NCBI GenBank assembly: GCA_025964675.1 | Contig: JAOPYI010000038.1 | Span: 1-46,983 of the forward strand | Origin: Sphaerisporangium sp. | GTDB lineage: Bacteria; Actinomycetota; Actinomycetes; Streptosporangiales; Streptosporangiaceae | Direction of reading: 5' to 3' | DNA: 46,983 nucleotides | Shown: positions 28,071 through 36,725 of the stretch, piece by piece | How positions within the stretch are numbered: position 1 is the stretch's first letter | Layout of the letters: every line of letters starts with the position of its first letter | Notes under the pieces: generated by a model | Seen by the model: only the letters and a program-made list of their open reading frames with translations | The model's database searches: none | Told to the model about the DNA's origin: nothing | Position numbers and translations under genes: made by a program

Positions 28071-28238
28071 TCGTTCAGGGTGTGCTTGGTTGGTTCCCCC
28101 TGGGGAGGCCCCCCTTCCCTTGTCCGATGACCCGGCCTTCCCGGATCCTCCGGGTGGACACCGCCTAGCCGCCGAGGCTGCTGCAGGAGCGCACGTGTTC
28201 CTCTTTGTGATTGACCCTCTCCGAGGGGTGGCCGCCAG

Positions 28239-30467
28239 ATGAAGCGATGGGGGGACCTCTCGCAGGACGCGGCCGATCACCTGACGGCGGAGTCCGTCCT
28301 CGACAACGCCGAGATGGCGGTCGTCGTCACAGATCGCTTCAGCAACGTGCTCTATTGGAACCCGTTCGCCGAGCGGCTGTTCGGCCGTCCGGACCGTCCG
28401 GTGGGCGGCGATGAGACCGTCCTGTCCTTAGGCATCATGGAGAAGGACCACCCTCTCGCCGTCGAGCTCGCCAAACACGTCCTGAAGGGCGGCGTCTGGG
28501 AGGGCACCTTCGACGTGGCGCGCGGCGACGGCACCATCATCTACGTCCGGGCCCAGGCGGTCCCCCTCCGCCACCCCTCCGGCTCGGTCACCGGCATCGT
28601 GATCACCGCCCGCGAGGCGATGCGCAGCAACGAGCGTGAGAAGGACCGCTTCGGCCTGCTGGAGCGCATCGGCGAGCGGCTCGCCAGCTCGCTGTACGTC
28701 GAGGAGACGCTCAACCGGGTCGCCGAGATGCTGGTGCCCCAGTTCGCCGACCACTGCTTCATCGAGCTCACCGAGGGCGACCGGCTGGTCCGCAAGGTCT
28801 CCACCCACGTGCAGGGCTGGACACCCCCGCCCGACACCTGGCGCCCCGTCGGCTCGGAGATCCGCTATCCCGCCGGCCACTACGCCGAGATCGCCCTGCG
28901 CCGCCAGGAGACGATCATCGTCGAGGACTTCGCGCAGATGAGCTATCCCTCGCCGAGCGAGGAGAGCGCCAAGCTGTGCGGAGAGATCGGCATGACCTCG
29001 GCCATCGTGGCGCCGCTGTGCGCGCGCGGCGAGACGCTCGGCCTGATGTATCTCGGCATGTCCAACCTCACCGATCGCAGGTCGCCCCACTACGACGCCT
29101 TCGACCGCGACTTCGTCGGCGCCATCGCCACCCGGGTCGCGCTGGCCGTCGACAACGCCCTGCTGTTCGAGGAGGAGCGGCACACCGCCGAGTCCTTCCA
29201 GAAATACCTGCTCCCGCGTGAGCTGCCCCAGCTCGACGGCCTGGAGATCGCGGTCCGCTACTACCCCGCCGCCCCGCTCGCCTCCCACGGGCAGGGCATC
29301 CAGACCCAGGTCGGCGGCGACTGGTACGACGTGATCCCCCTGTCCGCGGGCCGGGTCGGCATCGTCATCGGCGACGTCGAGGGCCGCGGAGCCAAGGCGG
29401 CCGCGATCATGGGCCAGCTCAGGGCCGCGCTGCGCGCCTTCGCCCAGGACGACAAGTCCCCGGCCGACATCCTGGCCCGGCTCAACGAGTGGACGCGCAT
29501 CGTCGCCCCGCTGGAGCTCGACGACTACGGCGCCGACGTCAGCACCCCGCCGATCGTCACCTGCCAGTACCTCGTGTACGACGCGTGGTCGCGGCAGCTC
29601 TCGTTCGCCAACGCGGGCCACTCCCCGCCCCTGCTGATCGTCGATGGCGTCGTCACCGAGCTCGACATCTCAGAGGTCGGTCAGCCGCTCGGCGTCAACG
29701 CCAAGGGCATGCACGCCGACCTGGTCTACAAGGAGGAGAGCCGGGTGTTACCGCCCGGTGCCGCGCTCCTGCTCTACACCGACGGCCTGGTCGACCGGCG
29801 CCCGGTCCGCGAGTCCGGCGAGTCGCCGCTGACCGATGACGAGACCCTCCGCATCCTCTGCGAGAAGGTCGCCAAGGCCTCGGCCGACACGGTCGAGCGC
29901 ATCGCCGACGCCGCGACGGTCGCCGTTCCGGGCGAGATCGACGACGACATGGCCATCCTCGTGATCCGTTCCGCCGGCAAGGAGCTGAAGTTCGAGGAGC
30001 GCACCTTCCCCGCTCAGCCGATCATGGTGGGTGAGGCCCGGCGCATGGCCTCTGAGGCGTTCACGAGCTGGGGGGTCCCCGGTGAGCGTTCCGAGCTGGC
30101 ATGCCTCCTCGTCTCCGAGGTCGTCACCAACGTCGTGCTACACGCGGCCAGTGCCAGCATCCCCCGCAGGGAGCTCGTGCTCGACGGCCCGCCGCTGCCG
30201 TTCGACGAGTCGTGGGACGTTCCCGGCTTCGACAACGAGATCGTCAACGAGAAGGAGTTCACGCTGCGGCTGCGCCGTGGCGAGGAGTCCATCTGGGTCG
30301 AGGTCTTCGACCAGGATCTCCGGCTGCCCCGCATCCGCAGCGCCGGCGAGAACGACGAGGGCGGCCGTGGCCTCTACCTCGTCGACCAGCTCGCCCGCCG
30401 CTGGGGCTCCCGCCCCACCAAGGAGGGCAAGGCGGTCTGGTTCGAGATCCCGACGCGGGGGCGTTAG
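28239..30467 (+). CDS. PAS-GAF-SpoIIE (PP2C)-HATPase signalling protein
   Basis: The 742-aa cytoplasmic protein has four modules. PAS at about 20-125 (VVVTDRFSNVLYWNPFAERLFG); GAF at about 150-305; a PP2C-type SpoIIE phosphatase at about 325-565, with metal-binding QVGGDWYDV, GDVEGRG and the closing DDDMAILV; and a GHKL ATPase like RsbW at about 600-735, with SEVVTNVVLHA (N box) and NDEGGRGLYLVDQL (G1 and G2). Between the boxes is an insertion of about 35 residues. It could both phosphorylate and dephosphorylate anti-anti-sigma proteins in response to a sensed signal. The two STAS proteins in this window are possible substrates. Confidence 0.92.
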   Translation: MKRWGDLSQDAADHLTAESVLDNAEMAVVVTDRFSNVLYWNPFAERLFGRPDRPVGGDETVLSLGIMEKDHPLAVELAKHVLKGGVWEGTFDVARGDGTIIYVRAQAVPLRHPSGSVTGIVITAREAMRSNEREKDRFGLLERIGERLASSLYVEETLNRVAEMLVPQFADHCFIELTEGDRLVRKVSTHVQGWTPPPDTWRPVGSEIRYPAGHYAEIALRRQETIIVEDFAQMSYPSPSEESAKLCGEIGMTSAIVAPLCARGETLGLMYLGMSNLTDRRSPHYDAFDRDFVGAIATRVALAVDNALLFEEERHTAESFQKYLLPRELPQLDGLEIAVRYYPAAPLASHGQGIQTQVGGDWYDVIPLSAGRVGIVIGDVEGRGAKAAAIMGQLRAALRAFAQDDKSPADILARLNEWTRIVAPLELDDYGADVSTPPIVTCQYLVYDAWSRQLSFANAGHSPPLLIVDGVVTELDISEVGQPLGVNAKGMHADLVYKEESRVLPPGAALLLYTDGLVDRRPVRESGESPLTDDETLRILCEKVAKASADTVERIADAATVAVPGEIDDDMAILVIRSAGKELKFEERTFPAQPIMVGEARRMASEAFTSWGVPGERSELACLLVSEVVTNVVLHAASASIPRRELVLDGPPLPFDESWDVPGFDNEIVNEKEFTLRLRRGEESIWVEVFDQDLRLPRIRSAGENDEGGRGLYLVDQLARRWGSRPTKEGKAVWFEIPTRGR

Positions 30468-30637
30468 GGTTCGCGCGCTTTGTATGACCACCGCTGAGAA
30501 TGGCGGTTCCCTCGCCGTGTCCACCTCGCCCGTGACAGGGGACGCCGCCTATCATCGTGACCGGGCACCACAGACGTCGTCACCGTCTGGGTGAGGCGCA
30601 CGAGGTGTTCGTGAGATGCCCATGGAGGCATTCCACC

Positions 30638-31027
30638 GTGTCAGTCGAGCTGAACCACACCATCGTCATGGCCCGTGACCGGCAGGTTTCCGCCGACTTC
30701 ATGGCCACCATCCTGGGCCTGGAGGTCGGACCACCCTTCGGCCCGTTCCTGCCCGTCGCGACCAGCAACGACGTCACCTTGTACTTCGCGAACAGCGACG
30801 AGGACACGATCACCGCGCAGCACTACGCGTTCCTGGTCTCCGAGCAGGAATTCGACACGATCTTCGAGCGGATCCAGCAGGCCGGGATCACCTACTACGC
30901 CGACCCGTCGCTCCAGCACCCAGGCGAGAGCAACCGCCGCGCCGGCGGCCGAGGCACGTACTGCCTGGACCCGGACGACCCCTTCCCGGAGAACCTCACC
31001 CGGCCGTACGGCAGCCGCGAAGAGTAA
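30638..31027 (+). CDS. VOC family protein
   Basis: The 129-aa VOC-fold protein starts at GTG 30638, after GGAGG at 9 nt spacing. It opens VELNHTIVMARDRQVSADF and has HYAFLVSEQEFDTIFERI. The C-terminal ligand segment reads DPDDPFPENLTRPYG where close relatives have DPDGH-LLE-LTRPYG, so the Glu stays in place while the Gly-His pair is changed. A longer frame from 30557 lacks similarity at its N-terminus. Substrate is unknown. It follows the SpoIIE-type gene with a 170-nt gap. Confidence 0.8.
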   Translation: MSVELNHTIVMARDRQVSADFMATILGLEVGPPFGPFLPVATSNDVTLYFANSDEDTITAQHYAFLVSEQEFDTIFERIQQAGITYYADPSLQHPGESNRRAGGRGTYCLDPDDPFPENLTRPYGSREE

Positions 31028-31140
31028 CGCAGGCCGTGTGCGTGCCGCACGCTGAGCCCCGCACGAGTCCCACGCCGCCGGCTCAGGGATGACCGGGCGG
31101 CACCGTGACAGGCCCGAGGATGGGTGCTTGACTCAGGCTC

Positions 31141-31917
31141 ATGGAACTGGCCTACGAACGGCGCGGCGACGGTCCACCCCTGGTGCTGATGCACGGCATA
31201 GGTCACCACTGGCAGGCCTGGGAGCCCGTCATCGACCTGCTCGCCCGGTCGCGTGACGTCATCGCCGTGGACCTCCCCGGCTTCGGCGTCTCTCCTCCGC
31301 TCCCGTCCGGCACGCCGTACAGCCCGGAGACCCTCGCGGACGCGGTCGAGTCGTTCTTCGCCCACCTCGGGGTGAGCGAGCCGCACGTGGCGGGCAACTC
31401 GCTCGGCGGCTACATCGCGCTCACCCTGGCCGCGCGAGGCACGGTCCGTACGGCCACCGCGCTGTCGCCCGCGGGTTTCTGGGTCGGCGCCGAGCCCCTT
31501 CTGGCACACGTCATCCTGCGCGGCCTGCGCGACCTGTCCCGGTCGCTGCCCACGGGCCGTACGGACGCCCTGGCCCGGTCGGCGGTGGGCCGCGCGCTGT
31601 CGGTGGGGTTCATCGTCGCCCGCCCCTCACGCATGACGCCCGAGGCCGTCATCGCGGGCGGCCGCGCCCTCAGCGGCGCGGTCGGTTTCGACGAGACGCT
31701 GAGATCGTTCCGCTCGGTCGTGCCTCCGGGGCCGCCGAAGGTGCCGATCACGATCGCGTGGGGAGAGCGCGACCGGGTGCTGCTGCGCCGGCAGGCCGTG
31801 CGGGCCGCGAAGTGGTCGGACCAGCGGGTGAAGCTCCTCAGGGGCTGCGGTCACGTGCCCATGAGCGACGACCCCGAACTGGTCGGCCGGGTGCTGCTGG
31901 AGGGCAGCTCTCACTGA
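31141..31917 (+). CDS. Alpha/beta hydrolase
   Basis: The 258-aa protein has the hydrolase fold: LVLMHGIGHHW oxyanion region, VIAVDLPGFG, nucleophile Ser87 in GNSLGG, an acid at about Asp211 (WGERDRV) and His238 (CGHVPMSDDP). The family covers esterases, lipases, C-C hydrolases and haloperoxidases, and no residue decides between these. It converges on the IclR gene 49 nt downstream. There is no clear Shine-Dalgarno at the usual distance from the ATG. Confidence 0.85.
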   Translation: MELAYERRGDGPPLVLMHGIGHHWQAWEPVIDLLARSRDVIAVDLPGFGVSPPLPSGTPYSPETLADAVESFFAHLGVSEPHVAGNSLGGYIALTLAARGTVRTATALSPAGFWVGAEPLLAHVILRGLRDLSRSLPTGRTDALARSAVGRALSVGFIVARPSRMTPEAVIAGGRALSGAVGFDETLRSFRSVVPPGPPKVPITIAWGERDRVLLRRQAVRAAKWSDQRVKLLRGCGHVPMSDDPELVGRVLLEGSSH

Positions 31918-31966
31918 CGGCTCTTCCGGCGTCCGGCCTTCCCCGGAACCGCGACACCGTGCCCGA

Positions 31967-32758
31967 CTAGCGTCCCCCCAGCTCGGTGGTGATGCTGTCG
32001 GCGTAGCGGCGGACGAGGGCGCCGATCTCGGCGGCGGCGTCGGCACGCATCTCGTGCTTGAGCGCCGTCACGCTGATCGCGCCGACGCAGGTAGCCGTGC
32101 GGTCGTGCACGCTCGCACCGATGCACACGACTCCGGCCGTGTCCTCCTCATCGTCGACCGCGTAGCCCCGTTCGGCGGTGCGGTGCAGGTCGCGCAGCAG
32201 GGTGTCGATGTCGACGATGGTGTTGGGGCCACGCGCGAGGAGGCCGATCGGCTCGATGATCGCGCGGACCTCGTCGTCCCCGAGGGTGGCGAGCATCGCC
32301 TTGCCGATCGCGGTGGCGTGTGGCAGCTCGCGGCGGCCGAGGAACGGGGCGATGCGGATGGTGCCGGGGCCGTCGATCCGCCCGATGGCCACGGCGTACC
32401 CCTCATCGAAGATGGCGAGACGTGAGGTCAGGCCGGCCACTCGGGTCAGCTCCTCCAGGTAGGGCATCGCGACCTCGCGGAGCCCGGTCTGGGAGGTCAC
32501 CTGGTCTCCCAGGTAGGCGAAACTCAGGCCGAGGCGGTATCGCCGGGTCGGGCCGCTCCCATGGCTGGCCACGAATCCACGTCGCAACAGTGTCTGCAGG
32601 ATGGAGTAGGCGCTGCTCTTGGACATGCCGACGGCGGTCGCGACCTCGGTGACGGCCAGTCCGTCGCGTCCACCGTGTCCGAGGGCCTCCACCACGTCGA
32701 GGGCGTGGTCGAGGCTCTTCACGCGGTACTTGTCGGCGTTGTCAGCGTTTGGGGTCAC
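31967..32758 (-). CDS. IclR-family transcriptional regulator of the divergent catabolic operon
   Basis: The 263-aa regulator has an N-terminal winged HTH at about 14-75 (SLDHALDVVEAL, VGMSKSSAYSILQTLLRRGFV) and the IclR effector domain at about 90-255 (ELPHATAIGKAMLA, ERGYAVDDEEDTAGVVCIGA). The start is GTG 32758. A GATAAT -10 ends 6 nt before it, so the message should be leaderless, and an upstream in-frame extension to 32890 is rejected because it would cross this promoter. IclR proteins sense small carboxylates or aromatic acids. It is divergent from the sugar transporter-Hyu-dehydratase operon and most likely controls it together with itself. Confidence 0.88.
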   Translation of the reverse strand: MTPNADNADKYRVKSLDHALDVVEALGHGGRDGLAVTEVATAVGMSKSSAYSILQTLLRRGFVASHGSGPTRRYRLGLSFAYLGDQVTSQTGLREVAMPYLEELTRVAGLTSRLAIFDEGYAVAIGRIDGPGTIRIAPFLGRRELPHATAIGKAMLATLGDDEVRAIIEPIGLLARGPNTIVDIDTLLRDLHRTAERGYAVDDEEDTAGVVCIGASVHDRTATCVGAISVTALKHEMRADAAAEIGALVRRYADSITTELGGR

Positions 32759-32764
32759 CGAACG

Positions 32765-32794
32765 ATTATCGGTATTACCGAACGCAGACGTCAA
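32765..32794 (-). promoter_or_regulatory. Leaderless promoter of the iclR-type gene
   Basis: On the minus strand TTGACG (32789-32794) is followed by an 18-nt spacer and GATAAT (32765-32770). Six nt separate the -10 from the GTG codon, so transcription would begin at or within a base of the start codon. Confidence 0.7.
32768..32783. promoter_or_regulatory. Operator-like palindrome O1
   Basis: ATCGGTATTACCGAAC lies between the -35 and -10 of the iclR-type promoter and overlaps the -10. A further half-site ACCGAAC (32757-32763) lies 20 bp away. Binding here would block transcription of the regulator gene. Confidence 0.6.
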
Positions 32795-32823
32795 CCCTCG
32801 CACGTAAAGTGCTGCATACCTCC

Positions 32824-32853
32824 TTGACGTCCACAATTTCCCAATGCCATAGT
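32824..32853 (+). promoter_or_regulatory. Promoter of the ABC transporter-Hyu-dehydratase operon
   Basis: TTGACG (32824-32829), an 18-nt spacer and CATAGT (32848-32853) resemble a housekeeping sigma promoter. The expected start of transcription is about 32860, giving a leader of about 48 nt that contains operator O2. Confidence 0.55.
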
Positions 32854-32872
32854 TTTGCAGGACATAACCCCG

Positions 32873-32888
32873 TTTGGTGATACCGAAC
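32873..32888. promoter_or_regulatory. Operator-like palindrome O2
   Basis: TTTGGTGATACCGAAC shares 12 of 16 bases with O1, including the TACCGAAC half. It lies just downstream of the inferred transcription start of the operon and exactly 105 bp from O1, close to ten helical turns, so both sites face the same side of the DNA. Confidence 0.6.
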
Positions 32889-32907
32889 AAGATCTAGGGT
32901 GGAACGT

Positions 32908-34041
32908 ATGCTCCGCTATCGCTCCTGGTCGCTAGGCGCGGCCGGTCTCGCCGCCGTCCTCGCGACCGCAGGTTGTCAGGCCTCGAAGACGTCGACCTCC
33001 ACGGGGATTGAGGTGCCTGCCCAGGCGATGTCGCACACGTTCTCGTGGGGCCAGTTCAAGCTCGCGCCTCGTATCGCCGAAAAACTCAAGAGCGGCGAGC
33101 AGGCGAACGTGATCATCGACATCCAGGGCACCGCGCTGCCGATCCAGGGCGCGCAGATGCGCATCGGCATGCAACGCGGATGCGACAAGGAGCAGGCCCG
33201 GCTGAGCATCTCGTGCCGGCTCACCGGCCCGGTCACCACCAACACCTCGGCGCAGCTGGCCGAGCTTGAGACGCTGCTCAGCGGCAACCAGGTCGACTGC
33301 CTGGGCCTTCAGTCGCCCCTTCCCGACCAGTACGTGGGCATCATCAACAAGTACGTCCAGGCCGGCGTTCCGGTCTTCACCCTGAACAACGACGTTCCCA
33401 ACTCGAAGAGGTTCGCGTTCTACGCGCTGAACGAGCAGCAGTCCGGCGAGATCAACGGCAAGACCACCGCGGCCATCGTCAAGGCCAAGGGCTACCAGCT
33501 CGGCACCGTCGCCCTCGGAAGTGGCCAGCCGGCGGGGCCTTGGGCACAGGCCCGCATGACCGGCTTCGTGGCCGGGTTCAAGTCCGCCTTCCCCCAGACC
33601 CCCTTCTTCAACGATCCCAAGAGCGGCATCCCCACCGGCGACAACTTCACCACCCAGGAAGTTCTCAACAGCGTCGGGCCGTTCCTGCTGGCACACAACG
33701 ACGTCAACCTCTTCTTCCACACCGACCAGGGGGTCGAGGGGGTCGGCGACATCATCAAGAGCAAGAACCTGACCGGCAAGGTGTGGACCTCCGGCTTCAA
33801 CGTCAGCGGTCCGATCCTCGACTCGATCGACGCGGGCCGGACGCTGGTCACCATCGACCAGGGCTTCGACAACCAGGCCGAGGCGCCCGTCTCGGCGTGC
33901 GTGGACTACCTGACGAGCGGCAAGGTCCCGGCGGAGCCCCTTCAGTACCTGCAGCCGATCGTGATCACCAAGGACGGCGGCGCCGGGCTCATGACAACCG
34001 CCGAGGCACGCAAGCGCCTCGCCGACGCCACGACGCGGTAG
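32908..34041 (+). CDS. Sugar ABC transporter substrate-binding lipoprotein
   Basis: The 377-aa lipoprotein has a signal peptide ending LATAGC, with lipidated Cys23. The mature part is a type I periplasmic binding protein of the RbsB/Peripla_BP_4 class: CLGLQSPLPDQYVGIINKYV, AGVPVFTLNNDVP, an IDQGFDNQ hinge segment and SACVDYLTSG. A GGGTGGA at 32897-32903 supports ATG 32908 over GTG 32899. Ligands of the family are mostly pentoses, hexoses, autoinducer-2 and related polyols; here the downstream enzymes suggest a pentose, sugar acid or sugar-like lactam. It heads the operon. Confidence 0.88.
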   Translation: MLRYRSWSLGAAGLAAVLATAGCQASKTSTSTGIEVPAQAMSHTFSWGQFKLAPRIAEKLKSGEQANVIIDIQGTALPIQGAQMRIGMQRGCDKEQARLSISCRLTGPVTTNTSAQLAELETLLSGNQVDCLGLQSPLPDQYVGIINKYVQAGVPVFTLNNDVPNSKRFAFYALNEQQSGEINGKTTAAIVKAKGYQLGTVALGSGQPAGPWAQARMTGFVAGFKSAFPQTPFFNDPKSGIPTGDNFTTQEVLNSVGPFLLAHNDVNLFFHTDQGVEGVGDIIKSKNLTGKVWTSGFNVSGPILDSIDAGRTLVTIDQGFDNQAEAPVSACVDYLTSGKVPAEPLQYLQPIVITKDGGAGLMTTAEARKRLADATTR

Positions 34042-34113
34042 ACGTGCGTCCCGCCGGAACAGTCGTCGCGGCGACGAGTCGCTCAACGTGCATCGAGTGT
34101 CAGGAGGTGTCAC

Positions 34114-35181
34114 ATGTCAACCGCAGCCGACGTCGTTAGTCCACCCGTCCAGCGCGCGGCGCTGCCCTTGGAGCGCCTGCGAACGCTGGGACTGGTGCTC
34201 GCGATCATCCTGATCGGCCTGTTCTTCCAGTCGCAACGGTCGACATTCCTCAGCAGCGACAACCTGTTGACCCTGCTGCGGTCGATGTCCTCGCTCGGCA
34301 TCATCGCCTTCGCCCAGCTGCTCGTCATCCTGCTGGGTGAGATCGACCTCGCCGTGGGCGCGATCTACGGCTTGGTCTCGACCTCCCTGGCGGTGCTGTG
34401 GCTGGGCGGCGGAAGCCTCCCCTTCACGCTCCCGTTCCTCCCAGCCCTGGCGGCGGCGTTGCTCATAGGCCTGTTCGCCGGCGCGCTGAGCGGGTTCCTG
34501 ACCGCCTACCTCAAGATCCACTCATTCATCGCGACCCTTGGGCTGCTCAGCCTCGCGTCCGGCACCGAGCTGCTGATCAGCAACGCCTCCACGTTCAACC
34601 CCGCGTACAACACCCCGCCCCCACCCTCGTGGGAGCTGGGCATCTTCCAGGCCCTCGGCGGCACGCAGCTGCCGTTCGGCATTCCGATCCAGGTGCTGTG
34701 GCTCGTGCTCTTCTTCGGCCTCTTCTGGTTCCTCCGCCACCGGAGTATCGCCGGGTTCCGCCTCCTGGCGATCGGGGGCAATCCCAAGGCCGCGGCCATC
34801 GCGCGCCTGCCGATCCGGCGCTACCGGCTGGTGGTCTTCATGGTCAGCGCCCTGATGGCGGCCATCGCCGGCATTCTGGACTTCTCCTATGTCGGCTCGG
34901 TCGGGCCGAACTCCGCCGGCCAGCTCAATCTCCAGGTGATCGCCGCCGTGGTGATCGGTGGCGCGAGCCTGATGGGTGGGCGCGGCACCATCTGGGGCAC
35001 CCTCCTCGGAGCGGTGCTGCTCGCCGTGCTGGCCAACGGTCTCGCCCTGCTCGGTATCGGTGCCTTCGCCCAGCTGCTCTTCGTGGGATTCGTGACCATC
35101 GGAGCGGTGATCCTCGACCGGGTGACAAGTGATCTCGGCAGCCGCCGCCGGGGGATGGCGGTCGGGAGTGCGACCTCATGA
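34114..35181 (+). CDS. Sugar ABC transporter permease (RbsC-like)
   Basis: The 355-aa protein has about ten hydrophobic segments and the BPD_transp_2 fold: LGIIAFAQLLVILLGEIDLAVG near residue 68, FIATLGLLSLASG, and the carboxy-terminal VVIGGASLMGGRGTIWGTLLGA, which carries the ATPase-coupling region. AGGAGGTG precedes the ATG. Its last four bases overlap the next gene. It forms the channel for the binding protein encoded upstream. Confidence 0.92.
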   Translation: MSTAADVVSPPVQRAALPLERLRTLGLVLAIILIGLFFQSQRSTFLSSDNLLTLLRSMSSLGIIAFAQLLVILLGEIDLAVGAIYGLVSTSLAVLWLGGGSLPFTLPFLPALAAALLIGLFAGALSGFLTAYLKIHSFIATLGLLSLASGTELLISNASTFNPAYNTPPPPSWELGIFQALGGTQLPFGIPIQVLWLVLFFGLFWFLRHRSIAGFRLLAIGGNPKAAAIARLPIRRYRLVVFMVSALMAAIAGILDFSYVGSVGPNSAGQLNLQVIAAVVIGGASLMGGRGTIWGTLLGAVLLAVLANGLALLGIGAFAQLLFVGFVTIGAVILDRVTSDLGSRRRGMAVGSATS

Positions 35182-36725
35182 CCACCATGGAGATCCGAGG
35201 AGTGCGCAAGCGGTTCGGGAACACGCAGGCGCTGGCCGGAGTCGACCTCACCCTGCGCGGTGGCGAGATCCTCGGCATCGCCGGGCCCAATGGCGCCGGT
35301 AAGAGCACCTTGACGAAGATCCTCTGCGGCGAGGAGTCGATGGACTCCGGCGAGATCCTCGTCGACGGACGCCTGTGGCAGCCGGGAGACGCCTCCGACC
35401 CCATCGCCATCGTTCACCAGGAACCCCAGGTGTGGACCAATCTCACCCTTGAGGAGAACCTTCTCGTGGGGAACGAGGGCTCCTGGTGGCGATCCCCGGT
35501 GGCAGGAGAGGAACAGCGGCGCATCCTGCGATCGCTGGGCGTCGCACACCTGGCCGACCAGCCGTTGGAACGGTGCACGCTCGCGGTGCGGCAGCGGACG
35601 GAGATCGCTCGCGCTCTGGTCCGGTCGGCCAGGTTCTTCCTGTTCGACGAGCCGAACTCCGCCCTCACCGACGAGGAGTCTCACGCCCTCTTCGCCTTCA
35701 TGCACGGTCTGGCGGATCAGGGCTACATCGTGGTCTTCATCTCCCACCGCCTGTCCGAGATGGTCGCGCACTGTGACCGCGTCGTGGTGATCAGGGACGG
35801 CCTGCCGGCGGCCACCCTAACCGGGGACGCGCTCACCGAGACGGCCATCGCCGTCGAGCTCGTCGCCGGCCAGTCGCTGCGCACCGAGCGCCGCGCGACC
35901 CCCAGGCTCACCGACGGCGAGAAAGCCGCGGAGGTGCTGGCCGTGACCGCCTGGAGTGACGGCGCCGGGTCGTTCAGCCCGTTGGACCTGACGCTTCGTC
36001 AGGGAGACGTGCTGGCGGTCGTCGGCGTGGAGGGGTCCGGCGGGCGCGAGCTGGTGGCCTCCCTGGGCGGGCATCGCCCCGCGACCGGCACGGCCAGGGT
36101 GAACGGCGCGCATGGTGCCAAGGCGCTCCGGACCAGGACCTCCTATCTCTCGGCGGACCGCCAGGAGATGCTGTTCCACCACATGTCCGTGGGTGAGAAC
36201 CTCGTCCTCCGTCTCGGACGCCGCGAGATCTGCGGGCCGTTCGCGCGCCTTCGCCGACGGGAGATCCAGTCCCGGTCGAATCAGATGATCGAGCGGTACG
36301 CGGTCCGTACCTCAGGACCGGCCCAGAACCTGTCGGCGCTCAGCGGTGGGAACCAGCAGAAGGTGGCCATCGCCGCCGCGATGGCCACCATGCCCGATGT
36401 GCTGGTCATCGAGGAGCCCACCCGCGGCGTGGACATCGGCAGCAAGGCCGAGATCTACACCATGCTCAACGAGTTCGCCGCCGACGGCCGCGCCGTCGTC
36501 GTGTTCTGCACCGAGGCCCCCGAGGTCTTCGAGGCAGCCAACCGGGTGATGGTCCTGGAAGGCGGCCGGATCGTCCAGGAGTTGGCGGTCGGCGACTACG
36601 ACACCGTCGACGCCTTCGCGCACGCCCTCGCGCTGCTCGAAGGCGTCGACACGACCCAGGATCAGCCCTCGACCGGTCTCACGACCCTCGTCGGCCCGTC
36701 CGAGAGAACGGAGGAATCATCGTGA
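35178..36725 (+). CDS. Sugar ABC transporter double ATPase (RbsA/MglA-like)
   Basis: The 515-aa protein is a tandem ABC ATPase. The first half has an intact Walker A GPNGAGKST and Walker B FFLFDEPNSALT but a weakened signature (LAVRQRTEIARAL). The second half has a degenerate Walker A (GVEGSGGRELV) with an intact LSGGNQQKVAIA and VLVIEEPTRGVDIGS. This asymmetry is normal for the carbohydrate-uptake CUT2 family. ATG 35178 overlaps the permease stop by 4 nt, and its own end overlaps the next gene by 4 nt. Confidence 0.92.
   Translation: MTTMEIRGVRKRFGNTQALAGVDLTLRGGEILGIAGPNGAGKSTLTKILCGEESMDSGEILVDGRLWQPGDASDPIAIVHQEPQVWTNLTLEENLLVGNEGSWWRSPVAGEEQRRILRSLGVAHLADQPLERCTLAVRQRTEIARALVRSARFFLFDEPNSALTDEESHALFAFMHGLADQGYIVVFISHRLSEMVAHCDRVVVIRDGLPAATLTGDALTETAIAVELVAGQSLRTERRATPRLTDGEKAAEVLAVTAWSDGAGSFSPLDLTLRQGDVLAVVGVEGSGGRELVASLGGHRPATGTARVNGAHGAKALRTRTSYLSADRQEMLFHHMSVGENLVLRLGRREICGPFARLRRREIQSRSNQMIERYAVRTSGPAQNLSALSGGNQQKVAIAAAMATMPDVLVIEEPTRGVDIGSKAEIYTMLNEFAADGRAVVVFCTEAPEVFEAANRVMVLEGGRIVQELAVGDYDTVDAFAHALALLEGVDTTQDQPSTGLTTLVGPSERTEESS

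Noticed and set aside
32759-32890. N-terminal extension of the IclR regulator
   Set aside because: It would place codons across the regulator's own promoter and operator; the added residues do not resemble IclR proteins.
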